Source of the DNA: Kalaharituber pfeilii
Lineage: Eukaryota > Ascomycota > Pezizomycetes > Pezizales > Pezizaceae
Assembly (NCBI GenBank): GCA_015179045.1
Contig: WHUZ01000023.1
Location: 248,001 to 312,000 of the forward strand
Direction of reading: 5' to 3'
DNA: 64,000 bases
The position numbers and the translations under genes were made by a program. The notes under the pieces were generated by a model. That model was not told where the DNA came from and did no database searches. It saw nothing but the letters and a program-made list of their open reading frames with translations. This document shows, one piece after another, positions 35,043-47,770 of the stretch; within the stretch, counting starts at the first letter, position 1; every line of letters starts with the position of its first letter.

Positions 35043-36318
35043 ATGTCTCAAGAGCAACCTAATGCTCACTACGAGATGTACACGCTACACTCCCCACCAG
35101 CCTCACCGCAACAGGCCCAAGGCCAATTTCAAACTATGGATTACCATCAACCACAACCACAACCACAACCACAACCTGACATCTCCTCTGAGCAAATCGT
35201 CTCCCAATATGCCTACTACGCCCCCCAAGGAGAAATCAGCTACACCCACCAGGAGCGCCATCCCGCTCTAGACTTCCGGACCGGATATATCTCACCGGGA
35301 CTTCCTCCCCCAGGAACAGAGCCACCTTACACTTCTCAACCCAACTCACCGAGCTTTCCTCCTAAACCCTACCAGCCGAAGCCGGACGGGAACATCAACG
35401 GCAGCACCAATCCGCGTATGCCACCACGGATTCATACTCGTATTCCCTATGATGCGGCGAAGGATATAGCGGCGCTGCGCACGCCAATATACACACCGGG
35501 GAATATTGCGGGGCCGAACGGGGGAATTCATGCGCCGGGGCAGATTTCGCATCCAAACATGCGGACTGGGGTGACGGAGAAGTGGGCGAATAGTGCATGG
35601 GCGTGTTTTGGCGATTGGGAAGTTTGTAAGTGCTATCCTTAGCATTTTTACTCCTTACATATGCACTTGGGTTTGCCGATTGCGTCATGAGCGTGATGCT
35701 GTGACTCGAGCAGCTGCAGATGCTCGTTAGGTACATGAATGGGTGATCTACTTCTGCGCAGCATATATAAATGCATCATGCACAATGGTTACTCAACTAT
35801 CACTTTCGCTCAACCAGAATAAACTAACTCAATCTTCTTCTACAATCTAGGCTGCACTGCCTACTGGTGTCCATGCATTCTGTACTCCCGCACCAAACAC
35901 CGCCTCAAAACTGTGCCCAACTCCAACTTGAATAACTTCAGAAAATGCAACCCGCACTGTATGGTATTTTGTGCCGCAGGGCCTTGTAGCTGTATGTAGC
36001 CCTTATCCACTCCCTCTACTTCCTAAGGAGGCGCAGACATAATCACGCTGGGACGTTGTGGACTAACGCGTACGTCACATCTGAAAAGCAGGGATCCTGA
36101 CCTTCCTCCAACGTGCCATGATTCGCGAGCGGTACAAACTCGACGGGAGTCCGTGTAGTGATTGCTTGCAGGGTTATTGTTGTTCCTGCTGCACGCTGAT
36201 ACAGGATGAACGGGAGGTCATGTTACGCGAGGACGAGAAGAGGCGGTTTGAGGGTCCTGGGAACGGGGTGGTAGGGGAGGGGTATAAGAGGGTGGAGGGT
36301 ATGAAGTATGGAAGGTAA
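35043..36318 (+). CDS. PLAC8-family cysteine-rich protein
   Basis: Member of the PLAC8 (Cys-rich, plant cadmium-resistance/cell-number-regulator like) family, often membrane-associated and of varied function. Exons 35043-35625, 35851-35991 and 36092-36318; introns 225 and 100 nt with GTAAGT and GTATGT donors; 316 residues. The first 180 residues are Pro/Gln/Tyr-rich and disordered, with QPQPQPQPQP encoded by a (CAACCA)n stretch at about 35148-35176. The PLAC8 domain begins WACFGDWEV, then CCTAYWCPCILYSR, CNPHCMVFCAAGPCSW and SPCSDCLQGYCCSCCTLIQD, followed by REV. The family signature CCxxxxCPC and the terminal QGYCCSCC-type cluster are present. The C-terminal tail after about residue 285 is acidic to basic and ends YKRVEGMKYGR. 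The substrate or partner cannot be read from sequence. Confidence 0.87.
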
Positions 36319-36792
36319 ATATATGGCGGGGCGGGTAATGTTTGGCCGTTGGATGTGTATAAAGTTTTATGTTTTTGGTTGGGTGGGTATAACTTTTTTC
36401 CCCCTATTAATTGGTAACTTTTTTCTTCATTTTTTTTCTCTTTATATATATATATTTTTGTTCTTACTTTTCTTTGTTGGGTTATCTCCTTTTTTGGGTT
36501 ATTTCTCTGGCTACTTCTCTGGCTTTTATTTTATTTTCTTTTTTTTTCCAGCAAGGGTAAAAAAATGGGTATGTCCATGTATATAAAATATTTTTTTCTT
36601 TCTTTCTTTTGTTTCTTTCTTTCTTTTTGGGGGTTTCCTGGGGGGGCGGCGGGGCCGCGTCCATGCATAACTTCAACGCCCTGTGTATAGATACGGACTC
36701 TTGATTTTTATATATTTTCACAAGATGTAAGGGAGGAGGAGGAGGAGGAGGGATGTGTGGTGGGGGTGGGGGAGTTATCAGGATTTTTAGTT

Positions 36793-36829
<37 letters not shown>

Positions 36830-37537
36830 CTGGTTTTCTGGTTTTCTGGTTTTAAACTCATTGGATTTTATGTCTGCACAGTTGATATTTGTCGCACGGG
36901 TGTATTTTTTGGGTTGGGTTGGGGGAGGACGGGGCGGGGCGCGGGACATTGGTTTATTCAGGCATAGGAGGAGATGGGGAAAATGGAAGGATAGCGATTT
37001 CAAGAATGTATTCAGGGTAAATGACGAGAGACTTTTTTTCAGCAAGGCTTTTCCCGTATCTACAAGTGAAAAAAAATGTTTCTTTTTTCTTTATGCAAGC
37101 TTTTTCGTAAGCGGGGAAAGGAGGAATATAATAGAGATCTTTTCAATCGTTCTGTGTAAATATCCTATAGCTAGCTTAGCTATACAAAGCCCCCCCGCCC
37201 CCACCTCCCTACTCCACCCTTTCCTCCCCTACCCCCCCCCCAATACCATACTCTACCATACTTTTAGATTATTATCCTCCCGCCCACAAATATCTGCCAG
37301 TATTTTCAAATTTTAAAAAACGTTGGAAAAAAGTTTCACAAAAGTTCACATTTTTCACATTTTTTTTTTTTTTTTTTTTCCAAATTCCTCATCCGCACAT
37401 GACATAATACAGTTTCACGACTGTTTTTTTTTAAATACATGTCCAAGGCACTGTATCCGTCTAATCTATACAATGAATTCATCAAAACCTACCTTTCACT
37501 TCCCCGTTCTCACCCTTCTCATGGCCATTCCTACACT
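36319..37537. other. Convergent intergenic region with homopolymers
   Basis: Between the PLAC8-family gene and MAS2 3' ends. It is T-rich on the plus strand with a 35-T run at 36795-36829, a GGA repeat before it, and a second T-run near 37362-37379. Lys-rich or Phe-rich frames here are artefacts of these runs. Confidence 0.6.
36795..36829. repeat. Poly-T tract (35 T)
   Basis: Unbroken T-run between two convergent genes, followed by a threefold CTGGTTTT repeat (36830-36855). Confidence 0.92.
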
Positions 37538-39469
37538 TCATGCACTCCTCCACGTCGACGCCACCCTCCCCATCCCCCATCTCCTCACCGCCTCCTCAAC
37601 CCCTTCCATCTTCCTTCTCTCCTCGACTCCTCCCGCCGCGCTGATCACCACCGTCGCCCCACCCTTACCTTTACCAAGGTTTCTCACCTTACCCGTAAAC
37701 ACCGTCTCCGCAACTCTGCGCACATCCTCCATCGTCACCATCTGAATCTTCTCGCTCATCTCCTGCGCTCCAATCTTCCGTCCGTGCACTTGCACCTGCC
37801 GACCCAAATCCTCCAGCTCCACCATGCGCGACTCCAAGTTCATCAGAAGGCTACTTCGAAGCTGGTTCTTCGCGCGGGAAAGCTCCTGAGGCTCGATGGC
37901 CGCAGGCCCAGAAGTGGCATACGTGTTTCGGAATTGGCGCATAATAACGTCCACGAGCGCGTGCCCCGCGTTCGGGACGCAGCTGGCGGCGATGCCAAAG
38001 AGACCTGAATCTGTGTACGAGTTGTTGAAGGCAATGCAGGATTCAACCCAGCCGTGTTGGTTCAAAACTTGGGTGTATAAGCGCGAGTACATTCCCTTTC
38101 CTGGGCCACCCGCGGAAAACGAGCCTCCACCGCCGAGAAGGGTTTGTAAGGTCGCCAGGGCATAGATGTCGGGGTGGCTGATCGGGAGCGCTTCGAATGC
38201 GATCTGGAGGTGCGTGAGGGCGGGATTGTGGATTGAGGGGCGATTGGTAGGGGGAGGCAGGGAGAGAATGCCGCCTGTGTAGTGAGAGGGTTGGGTGAAG
38301 GGGTCGATGGTATTGATTGGGGTAGGGGACGGTGGTGTGGATGTTAGCAGAGAGGCGGCGGAGGATGCGGTGGTAGAAAGAGATTTGAAGAAGGGAATTT
38401 TGTTGAGGAGTGCGGGCGAGGAGGAGCGGGAAGGTGGCGGGATGGGGTAGTTTGTGGAGAACGATGCAGAGGTGGTTGATGCTGCAGGACTGATGGTAGG
38501 GGAGGCTTTCATGTCCCCAAAGTACTTCTCGGTAAGTTTTACTGCTGTGTCGTGGTCCACACCTGCAAAGGCAATGACAATCCGCTCAGGCCGGTACATC
38601 AGATCCCTGTACTCCATTATCAAATCCCTATTAATCACGTCCAGTCTATCCTCAGGACACAACAACGGGTGCCCTAGCGTATTATCCTTATACGCTGTCG
38701 TGTGCATCAATTCCGGCAGTATTAGGTCCGGCTTTGCCCAGATCTCGTTAATCTCGTAGGCGGCAGTCTCAAGTTGCTGCACGACTTCCTCCTGGGTGAT
38801 AAGCGGCTCTCTGACGGTTTCCGCGAGAAGGGCGAGCATGTTGGGAACCTGGTGGTTGAAGACGGCGGCTTGGTACATTAGGGATTCGCGTGAGGAGGCG
38901 CATTGGATGTTACCGCCGAGGGATTCGAGGGTTTCCAGCATCTTGTCGGCGGTGCGTGAACGGGTGGACTGAGAAAGTCATCCTGAGATTAATTTGATTG
39001 TCCAAAGAAACAGTGCGAATGGGAGGTAGGAATTTGCAATGAACAGGGGATGCTTGGTGAACTTGCCTTGAAGGCCAATCGATCTATTAAGTGACTGACC
39101 CCGCGCAGGCGGTCAGTCTCATACCGAGAACCTGCATCTATGTAGACTCCCAGCCCCGAGAAGTGCCCCGGGAGAGCCTCGGTTGCTACCTTGATTCCAT
39201 TGGGCAATATAGTGACCGCATCAAGTTCTGAAGTATCCTGTGATTGAGAACCAAACCATTAGAAGTGTTCCGCTTTTGAACTTCGACAATATCATGTCAC
39301 CAACGGTCCAATTTCACAGGGAAATACAAACACGTGTAGGCAATGAGGTTGCTGCAGATGCCAGCGACCGTCTCTGTGTGCAAAACCGCGATGATACGCT
39401 GTTTGACACTGGTGATGGGCGACGGAGAAGGCGGGGAATTGCCTTGCTGGCAGAAGCTGAACGCAGCAT
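37538..39469 (-). CDS. MAS2: Mitochondrial processing peptidase alpha subunit
   Basis: Substrate-binding alpha subunit of the matrix peptidase that removes presequences from imported proteins. Exons 39469-39332, 39237-39067 and 38968-37538; 579 residues. Exon 1 encodes an Arg/Ser presequence ([19 protein letters not shown]). The M16 domain starts [20 protein letters not shown]. Where catalytic subunits have HxxEH this protein has HLIDR, as expected for the non-catalytic alpha. [19 protein letters not shown] follows. The flexible glycine-rich loop [20 protein letters not shown], which selects substrates, is at about 375-395. Intron 1 (94 nt) has donor GTTTGT. Intron 2 (98 nt, 39066-38969) has a GC donor, AAG|GCAAGT, with a normal CAG acceptor; no GT donor keeps the frame. 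A Ser/Thr/Pro-rich insert (about 260-320) separates the two halves. Confidence 0.93.
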
Positions 39470-42062
39470 GTTCTAACGCTACCCAATGACAGCCCCACGG
39501 GTCTATTGTTCGGTATATATCTCTGCTAGAGCAGGGCTGAATCTAAAAGAAACGGTCCGCAGGAGCAGGGGAGGTCGGTTGTTCCTGTTGTATGGGGACT
39601 GCAGTGGTGAAGCTTGTTCGCAAGCCAAGTGACGGTGGGTTGTGTAAAATTTCCACTGGAGCTCCAAACTGGGCTAAGTTTGGGCATGGCTTGGCGGCGT
39701 CCTGACCCCGATACAGGTCACGAGGGGGCGCTAAGAAGGTCAGCAGTCATGACCACCCCTCGAGGACCGAACACAGCTTCAGGCCGGGCTAGGGTGTGCT
39801 GACTGCTGCAGATCGCCACTCTTGTTGACTCTCCGCAATATCCGAATTATTAATTGATTGATGAAAAGCCTAGGGCTCGGTTTCGGGTGTTGAGGACGCG
39901 ACAGCGCCACCGAGTCATAGACAGCACACCTCAGCGTGCTGCTCCCGTCAAAATATGGAGGCAAAAATCTGTATTCTACAGCTCAATTAGTTTTTTGCCT
40001 CCGCCTCAATGCTTCCCCAGGCTTGGTAATATCAGCTATGCATGGTGATGTGATGGTGCTGTGGATCCTGGTCCATTGTTTCTAAGCCAGTGATCCTGAT
40101 TGTGGCTTAGGAAACCTTAAAACAAATGAAAAGCAAAGAATTTGGTAGGTAAGCCATTGGGAAAGAATGAAAAATGGCCACAATCGAGGAAAATGTTTCA
40201 TCTCATTTGTACCGTTCGTGTTTGTATGTGGGAAAGATCAGCTTTAAATAGATAAATAAATTAAATTTAAGAAAAGGAAGGAGGCACATGTAAAATTACA
40301 TGTAATCTTCAAGCTGGCATCTGGGATGGGGCGGCATGAGACAAGTAGAGTATCGAGAAATGCAAAGAACCTAAAAAATCGTACTCCCGCTGCTGATCCA
40401 TCTAGCGGAAGAGACGGCTGAATATGATTGAGCACTGCGCAGATAAGAATCTTGTTACGATCTTGTCGATGCATATCATCATGAGGCACTGATGGCATGT
40501 TCTTAATGAAGTATCCCCCCGCCTGTGGGATGTACCGGAAATGCTGCAGGTCTCTGCTTTTTGTGTAACCGATTTCGTAGGTCTAAACACATGACAGGCA
40601 TCGAAGATCCTGATGGGCGTATCTGCGCTGGCCCATTCACTATGAGGTTTATCCCGCTCCAACTGCTGTTTCATCCCTTTCCCTTCCAATTCTAGGGACT
40701 CACTATCCCGTTGTAACGCTTGAGAATGTTACGGGATTACAGTCTTGACGACTGTATATTAGAAAGCTACTCAATGTCCGTCACCCTGTTCTCGTGCTTG
40801 TAGAGAGTAAAATTACTACTCTTTGAGCCCTCTCTCAATAATGAAATGACCTCTGCGAGGGATTATGCAGCTAGATCTAAGTCACAAAAGAAGGCAGCAA
40901 TGTAGTCTCATGCCACTAGCAGCAATGTATCTTGTGCCAGCAGCAGTGAAACTTGGCTGACGGGGGTATGATATGCATGGAACTACTTCGTAGGTACAAA
41001 GATGAGTGTAAACACGTCTAGCGGGTGGCTTTATGTCATTTTTGAGCCAATCGGTAGGAAGGCAATAATGAGTCTAGCATCCCTGGGCGGATTGTCTTTC
41101 CAGCGGCACCAACTCTGGGCACGTTTTTCTCCTCCATGGATCCGCCCATGTATGGGGAAGCCATTAGGAAGGTCACCAGACAAATCGCACCACCATGGCT
41201 AGAAGATGCCATCACCACTGGACTATCGCACCACTACTATTTCAGGGGGCTAGAGGCAGCAGGGGCATACTCCTAGATTCGACATTATCATGTACATGTC
41301 GTTGGTCGCCTTGTAGATCTACAGTAGTACATTAGTCACCTTTGAGTTTGCCTCGGACAGTGCTGTTTTTGCAGGAACTAAGGACAAGGGCTAGGATATG
41401 GTGTTCTCCTTGTTTGCGGATGGATGGTTAGGCTGGGCTATGTACTAGTAGGCGTGGCGCACAGCTGCCAGCATCCTCGTATGTTTTGTGAATGATTTGA
41501 TCTGATCGGCCACTGGACGACTAGACATGTCAGCAGGGGAGTGAGCTGCTGAAATAAGCTGTAACTCAAGGTTTCCAACTGGTCATGTCGTTCTACAGAA
41601 GTGATCATGGGCAGCAATGGGGCTCAAGCACATCTGCAGCATTAGGTACTGTACTACAGGCTGCGAAGCGAGTTCTTCTAGCTACGCTCCGCGCACTTGG
41701 AGGCTTTTCCGTGTTCGCAGTGTCCGCAGTCGCAGAAACAACGCCGTGGTGGAACAGCGATCTCTCCAACCAGACTAATGGCAGGCCTCTCAGTTTGCTG
41801 GCGAAGCATGTGCAGCAGGCAATGGCGGGGGGCGCTGATTCGGTCGCTCTGTGCACCAGGGCCAGCATAGCATGCATGCTTTCAATCTACATTCGCCAGA
41901 GAAGCCTTCGGTGTTCTCTGCAGCGGCCGTGCAATGTAAACGTGAGAGCGTGGCAAGCGGTGCGCCGACCAGTGAAGCGACAGCTCAGTGACCGTAGAAG
42001 CCCGGGTTCTCGCCTGGGCTCAGGGTCCATGTATCATCGCATGTGGCAGGTGCGCACGTATC

Positions 42063-42087
42063 GGGGGGGGGGGGGGGGGGGGGGGGG
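42063..42087. repeat. Poly-G tract (25 G)
   Basis: Unbroken G-run in the GC-rich region about 1.5 kb before the FHA-RING gene. Confidence 0.92.
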
Positions 42088-42857
42088 CGCTGCGGCAGAC
42101 AACCACCGCAGCCAGCACCGCCCAACACAGGCTCTTGTATGCTCTTGCGTGTATGCGTGCTCGCGCCAGTGGGCGTCCAAGTCGATAGATCAGGCAGGCA
42201 GGCCATCAGTCAATCCGTCACTCGATCAGCAGCGCCAGCAAGCACGCACGCACGCCAGCAGGCCAGCCAGGCGGGGCGCGAGCATATCAGCTGGCCGGCG
42301 GTGTAGAACGGCGTGACGAGCGTGTGTTTGAGGTGAGGGGGGGGGGTGGGTGGGTGGGTTAGGAAGAAACGGGGAGGGGGGCCGCATGTCGCTGTCTGTA
42401 CGGTGCTGTACTCGAGTACTGTAGGGTATAGCTGCGCCGGCTAGAGCGCCTGAGGCCATCGGCGGTGTGGGGGAGGGGGGGGAGGGGGGGGGCTAAGCCT
42501 GCCTCGCTGAACCGGAGGGCGACAAGCACATAGCGAGGAGGAGGCCGGCGCGGGGGGGCAGCGGAGGGCAGCGGAGGGCAGCGGAGGCAGGAAGCAGGAG
42601 GCAGGAGGCGGGCGGACGTGCGAGGGCTGCGGGCCCGTCTAAATACACTGGCTTGGTGCCTAGCAGTTGAGTGCGTCGCCGCAGCCGCAGCCGCAGGTGC
42701 GCAGGACGAGGAGGGCCGCCGGCACCTCCGTCGCCCCAAGCCGCCCTCTCCGTTCCCACGGCTCCGCAGCCCCCCCCCCGCCGTCCTCAAGTATTTCTTG
42801 CTCCCCCCGTCTGCGGCCCCAGCACGCACGATCGCTGCTCCCACGTCGCCCACCCCC

Positions 42858-42881
42858 GTACCCGTACCCGTACCCGTACCC
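42858..42881. repeat. (GTACCC)4 tandem repeat
   Basis: Four exact hexamer copies in the same GC-rich block. Confidence 0.9.
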
Positions 42882-43323
42882 GCGCGCGGCATACTGACGT
42901 CCCCCTCCCCCTCTCCCCCTCCCCCAATAGCACCGGTACCAGCACCGGCGCGAAAACCGCCAGGGCACTATCTCCGTTGTGGCTCCACCGCCCGCCGGGC
43001 ACAGCTGTAGCAGGGCCCGCATCCCTCTGCTTTCCCGGCCCCTTCCCACGCCCCGCCCGCCTCCCCCCTCACGCCCAACTTGGCCCCCGCTGGTTCAAAA
43101 GCAATTGCCTGCTCACGCGGGGACAGCACAGACGCAAAGCTCTCGAGCCGACGGGCATTTTCCAGGCTCGCTTGTCAGATCCAGCATAAAGGCAGATCCC
43201 GCACCACTTACGCCCTTCCTCCCTGCTCGTTTCAGCAGCAAGTAGCACAAGACCTCACTTTCCTATTCTCCACCACCGCAGCCACACCCCTGCCCGCCGT
43301 CCCTCCCCCCATCGATATACACG

Positions 43324-43353
43324 CCCCCCCCCCCCCCCCCCCCCCCCCCCCCC
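43324..43353. repeat. Poly-C tract (30 C)
   Basis: Unbroken C-run about 240 bp before the FHA-RING start; a second C-run of 12 follows at 43385-43396. Both may be in the 5' leader. Confidence 0.92.
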
Positions 43354-43592
43354 TTCTTCTCCAGCATTCGTCTCCCCTCCCGCACCCCCCCCCCCCTCTC
43401 CCCTACAATCCACTACAGGTTTCCCATCATCGCCTCAGCAGTCGGCCTGTCCGTTCGTTGTATCGACAACAAAGCGTGCACACTGGCCGCCAGTCTCCTT
43501 TTGTCCAGTCACAGCAGCCTTAGCTCGGTAGAAAAATACAACCTCTATATCATCATTCCCTGCTCCGATTCTGCATTTCCCTTTGTCAGTGA

Positions 43593-45553
43593 ATGAATGT
43601 CCCAATAATGTCCGCAATGCCGACTGCTGTGCCCTCATCACCGAATTCGCACGCGATACCGACAAATGCTTCCAGCTCTCCTCCTGGTAGAACCAGCCGT
43701 CTCCGCCTGTCATACTTACGCTCCAACTTCAGCCATCACCACCACCACTCGCATTCCCCGGCAGCACCTACAGTAGTTACACCAACCAACGCATCTACGG
43801 CCTCTGCGGCAACACAGGTCTCCCAGGGCACGACGGCTTCCTCTGCAACTCCCGGTGGCCGACGATCCTCACCCGCCGAGCAAGGTTCCAGCACCACTTC
43901 CAATGCGTCTACTACCGCTCCATCAAATGCTTGGGTTTCTGGCTCGAACGGTAACTATATGCTCATCCGCATAGCTACATCACCCACCTTCCAAAATTTC
44001 TAACTCGCAGATAGCAGTGATGAACGGCCATTCGACCACTTCGGCAGCCTCTGTTAATACCGGCCATTCATCAGCAATCCGGCCTCGGGCAGATTCTTTG
44101 CCCCAGCTAACGCAAGTACGATCTATAGATGAAGCCCTGTCACCACCACCCCCCGTTCCCACTCTTACACCGTCAAACCCTCCACCAGTTCGAGCTCCAG
44201 CTTCCAGTGCAACGCCAGCTTCACCAGCTCGCACAAACGGCCCACCAGACCCTCCTGCTGCCTCCATACGGTTTACTCCACATATAGACATCCGCTCTTC
44301 CAGGGAGGCGCTTACATTTTCGCCGGTTGAGCGCATTCTTCGGACAGGTGATGAAGTGATCCGAGTAGGAAGGTATTCTGAGAGAGAGAATCAACCGAAC
44401 AATCGTGATCCCTACGGCTGTAATACAGCTCCAGTTGGCTTCAAATCAAAGGTAGTTTCTCGCCGACACTGCGAATTTTGGTACGATAAAGGGCAATGGT
44501 ATGTCAAGGACGTCAAATCAAGCAGTGGCACTTTCCTCAACCATATCAGACTTAGTGCTCCTGGCGTGGAGAGCAGAGCATATCCTATCTTCGATGGGGA
44601 TATTCTACAATTGGGAATCGACTTTAAGGGTGGAGAGGAGCCTATATTTCGATGCGTGAAAATTCGAGTCGAATTGAACCGAGCATGGCAGAAGGGACTG
44701 AATAATTTCAAGTACGCATTCTCATAAAAGAGCCTTCTTCGAAAAGTCGCTAACATATAAAACTAGTATGTCTGCTCATAAACGCATTCGGAATATGGCT
44801 GCAAGCTCCCGACCCCAAGGTGATACAGCATCATTGCATACTAGCGAATGTTCAATCTGTCTCATGTCTGTTGCTGTATGTCGAATCCTCATTTTTAATT
44901 TACTGGATAACTGCTGATTGCGGAAACAGCCTTGCCAAGCCCTATTTGTAGCGCCATGTTCCCATGTGTGGCATTACAAGTGCATCCGACCGCTTGTTGA
45001 CAAGGGATATCCTGTCTTTCTGTGCCCTAACTGCCGGGCAATTGCCGATCTAGAGCGGGATATTGACGAGGACGAAGTTTTACCCTATATTGAGAGTACT
45101 CGACAGGAAGAGCAAGTGGCAGCTGCAGAAAACCAACCCACTGAAGAAGTAGAAAGGCCTGAAGCAAACGACCCCGATGTGGATGGAGATGTTGCAGAGA
45201 GTGCTGTTGGCGATGCTTCAACGGAAGTCGGTGTGCGGGGCTCAGGGGATGAACCCAATGGCTTGGGAGAGGGTGAAGGATTGGAACGGTCAAACAGCCC
45301 TCAGCATACCACAAATGGACGACGCGACCAACAGGGTTCACAAACTGATAACGAGTCCTTAGAGAGTGGAAGCAGCAGCGACAACCTTTATGGAAGGAGT
45401 CGGGAGGATGTGAGTGATAGCAGCCTGATCATAACGAATGGGAATGGCAGTGGTGGGCCAATGACCCCGCGCAATGACATTGGCCCGTTTGTATTTGTTG
45501 GTGCCGCAAGAGATAGAGGACGAGACAGTGAGGAAGCATTGGTTGAGATTTGA
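43593..45553 (+). CDS. Dma1/Dma2-type FHA-RING E3 ubiquitin ligase
   Basis: Homologue of yeast Dma1/Dma2 and animal CHFR/RNF8, which bind phosphothreonine through an FHA domain and ubiquitylate targets in spindle-position and septin control. Exons 43593-43950, 44015 (or 44018)-44711, 44767-44875 and 44930-45553; 595 residues by the first choice. The first 215 residues are Ser/Thr/Ala/Pro-rich. FHA domain about 232-345: VIRVGRYSER, KSKVVSRRHCEFWYDKGQWY, KSSSGTFLNHIRLS, DGDILQLGIDFKGG. AHKRIRNM follows, then RING about 379-430: CSICLMSVAPCQALFVAPCS, HVWHYKC and CPNCR, a C3H2C3-like set. The acidic C-terminal 150 residues are unstructured. An alternative start is Met6. The second exon's acceptor can be either of two AGs three bases apart. 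Confidence 0.92.
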
Positions 45554-47770
45554 GTGGTGAAAAGACAAGATAGATGGGGAAAGGGCTGCTGAAAAATTCA
45601 TTCCTCGATTCCCGGCGATAATAGAAGTAAGCATAATGAATGTGACGTGGCGATTGGAGTATTGAGGTGTTATTGTTCAATTTTTGTTTTTTTTTCCTTC
45701 TTTTTCTTCTTTCTGTGTTTTCCCTATTTGTTTCTTTCTTTCCCCTTGTTGGACTGATAAGCCCAGTTCTGGCTAATGAACATCCTTTACCACCTCTCAC
45801 ATCCTTCCCATTCATCTCCCCTCTCCCCATCAACCTCCAACTTTTCATTTATACTTGCACCATTTTTCGTATACTCAATTGTTACACATTTATTTTCTTC
45901 GTGGTCGAGGCATGTTTCCATATAGCGTTGCATAGTGGCATTCATGATTAATATTGATTGTAGGCTTCAAGACGGGGCACAGAATGCAGGCTAAACGGGG
46001 AGGATGAGAAAGGCGAGGGAGAGGAAGAAAAGAAAGGGCTTAGAGATTGAGCATATGATGGAAGTGGAATTGGGAGAATGGGAAAGCAGTGCTTCAGATG
46101 ACAACACTGCAATCTATGTACGTGTGTTTTCTTATTGGTATGTGCATGGTAGCGAGGAGAGGGGGCATAAGATGTTTGTGTCAATAGGAACAAACTTCAT
46201 TAGATGGGGTGGTCACTTGATTTTGGAGGTGAACTGGTGAGTGGGGGATAGCGGCAATATTCGGCTGAGGGTAACTCGGGGCTAGTGTTGAGCCATCTGC
46301 TGTGGCCATGCAGGCTTTGCTTCATTTCTATCTTATTTTTTTCCCTTTCTGTTTTTTTTGTACTTTTATATTTTGCATTCTGATCTCTTGTCACCTTGTT
46401 TACCCACTTTTTTACGAGATTATGACTGACGGCTGCCAAAAATAACATAGATTGCTTTTCTTCTTTTTCTTACTCAAGTTGACGCCTTTCAAGTGTTACT
46501 AATTGCAGGAGTCGTCTGGATAGAGGCGGGGGTCGTATATGGGTAGATGGTGGCTAACACTAACGTTCAGGCGGTTTCTTCTGCATGTCGTATCCGCTTT
46601 CGACTAATTTGGTGGCCTTTCGTGATACCGAGATTTGATTAAATGATACCTGATGATATTCCTTCAATTGTTGCATGTATCAGGGGTCTGATATAGAATT
46701 ACGTTAATCATGTGATGTGGTATCGTGGAGACGACATGGGGCACGTGGTCAGCATTCTTTTTACGCTGCGGGAGCCGGTATTACTGGCGTACCGTAGTCT
46801 CATAACCAGGAGGCTAGTCCTCGCGACAGGGTGTAGAGATAGAGATACAAGGTGATGCAAGGGAGATTGAAGATGGTTGACCATTTAAACTATCGAACTC
46901 TGATGTATAAAACTGCGTGTGACTTTCTCCGCTCCAGAGGCGTTTACTGAGGGGATACTCGCATTACATATCACCTTCCCCCAACTATTCTCGCCCCAGC
47001 TTCTTGGGCACATAGGGACCTCTGGATGTAAGTATCCTTCCTTGGGTGTATCTGCACGTGACTGCCATGCAGGAGAAGCGTTAAAAAACAAAAAATTAAG
47101 TTGAAATTACCGCGTGCAGATTCCCAATTTTCTGCCCCTGATTCTTGAGTCGAAGCAATTATTAGGGCGATGTAAGTGAGAGCTGCGATTGGGAGTCTCG
47201 TGCTGATTTGCTGCCGGTGAGCAACGCTGGAGCTGCCGTGCAGTCTATAGGGGCTGGAAGCTTCCATAACTGGGTCCTGCTTTTGTAATGCAGTATTATC
47301 TGTGATGGAGTAAGATGTGCTACTGTAGATTCTGAGATAAAAAGATGTGTTCTACATGCCTTAAGGTTCTTTGCCTTGTTTTTGGACGCTCCACCTCTGC
47401 GCGCAGAGCAGGGCTTTCCACAAGCCCCGACTCCGATTCTGCCTCTCCCGTTACCTTTTTACTTCATCTGCAGACGCCTTCTCCCGGTAGTCTGGCCCTC
47501 CCAAGCGCGACAGAACCGCGACGGACGAAAGCGACACTGGAACCCGGTTAGGGGGGGGTGGCGTTGCACTTGCTGCTTATTCCCTTTTTCTTGCCGAGCA
47601 CCGCACACGAGCTGATTCGAGGACATCCTCTCTGTTCTAATCTTGCTCAGTCCAATCGACGCCCATCACTTCTGCTCCAATTCCACCCTGTGATATCTTC
47701 TGGATTTGCATCATATAATTTTAAAATCAGTACTTTTGCTGTTAGTGGTTGGGACGGGCAGTAAGCAAAG
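45554..47770. other. Intergenic region, 2.2 kb
   Basis: Tandem-oriented gap between the FHA-RING gene and LAG1. A T/C-rich 3' flank comes first (45.67-45.85 kb). I recognise no gene, RNA or repeat. Pyrimidine-rich DNA from 47.35 kb to the LAG1 ATG is the likely promoter and leader. Confidence 0.5.

Larger units (their letters stand above)
39470..43592. other. Divergent intergenic region, 4.1 kb, ending in a G/C-tract block
   Basis: From 39.5 to 41.6 kb no gene recognised. From about 41.9 to 43.5 kb the DNA is very GC-rich and full of low-complexity words: a 25-G run, CGCAC repeats, GGCAGCGGAG repeats (42.55-42.59 kb), four GTACCC units, CTCCCC repeats and two C-runs just before the FHA-RING gene. 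Long frames in this block on either strand are Pro/Arg/Ala/Gly-rich and I do not accept them as genes. Confidence 0.5.

Noticed and set aside
36482..37045. 187-residue Lys-rich minus-strand frame
   Set aside because: Created by a 35-T run and neighbouring T-rich DNA between convergent genes.
41585..42316. 243-residue plus-strand frame crossing the 25-G run
   Set aside because: It reads through a poly-G tract and has no family resemblance; the end is low complexity.
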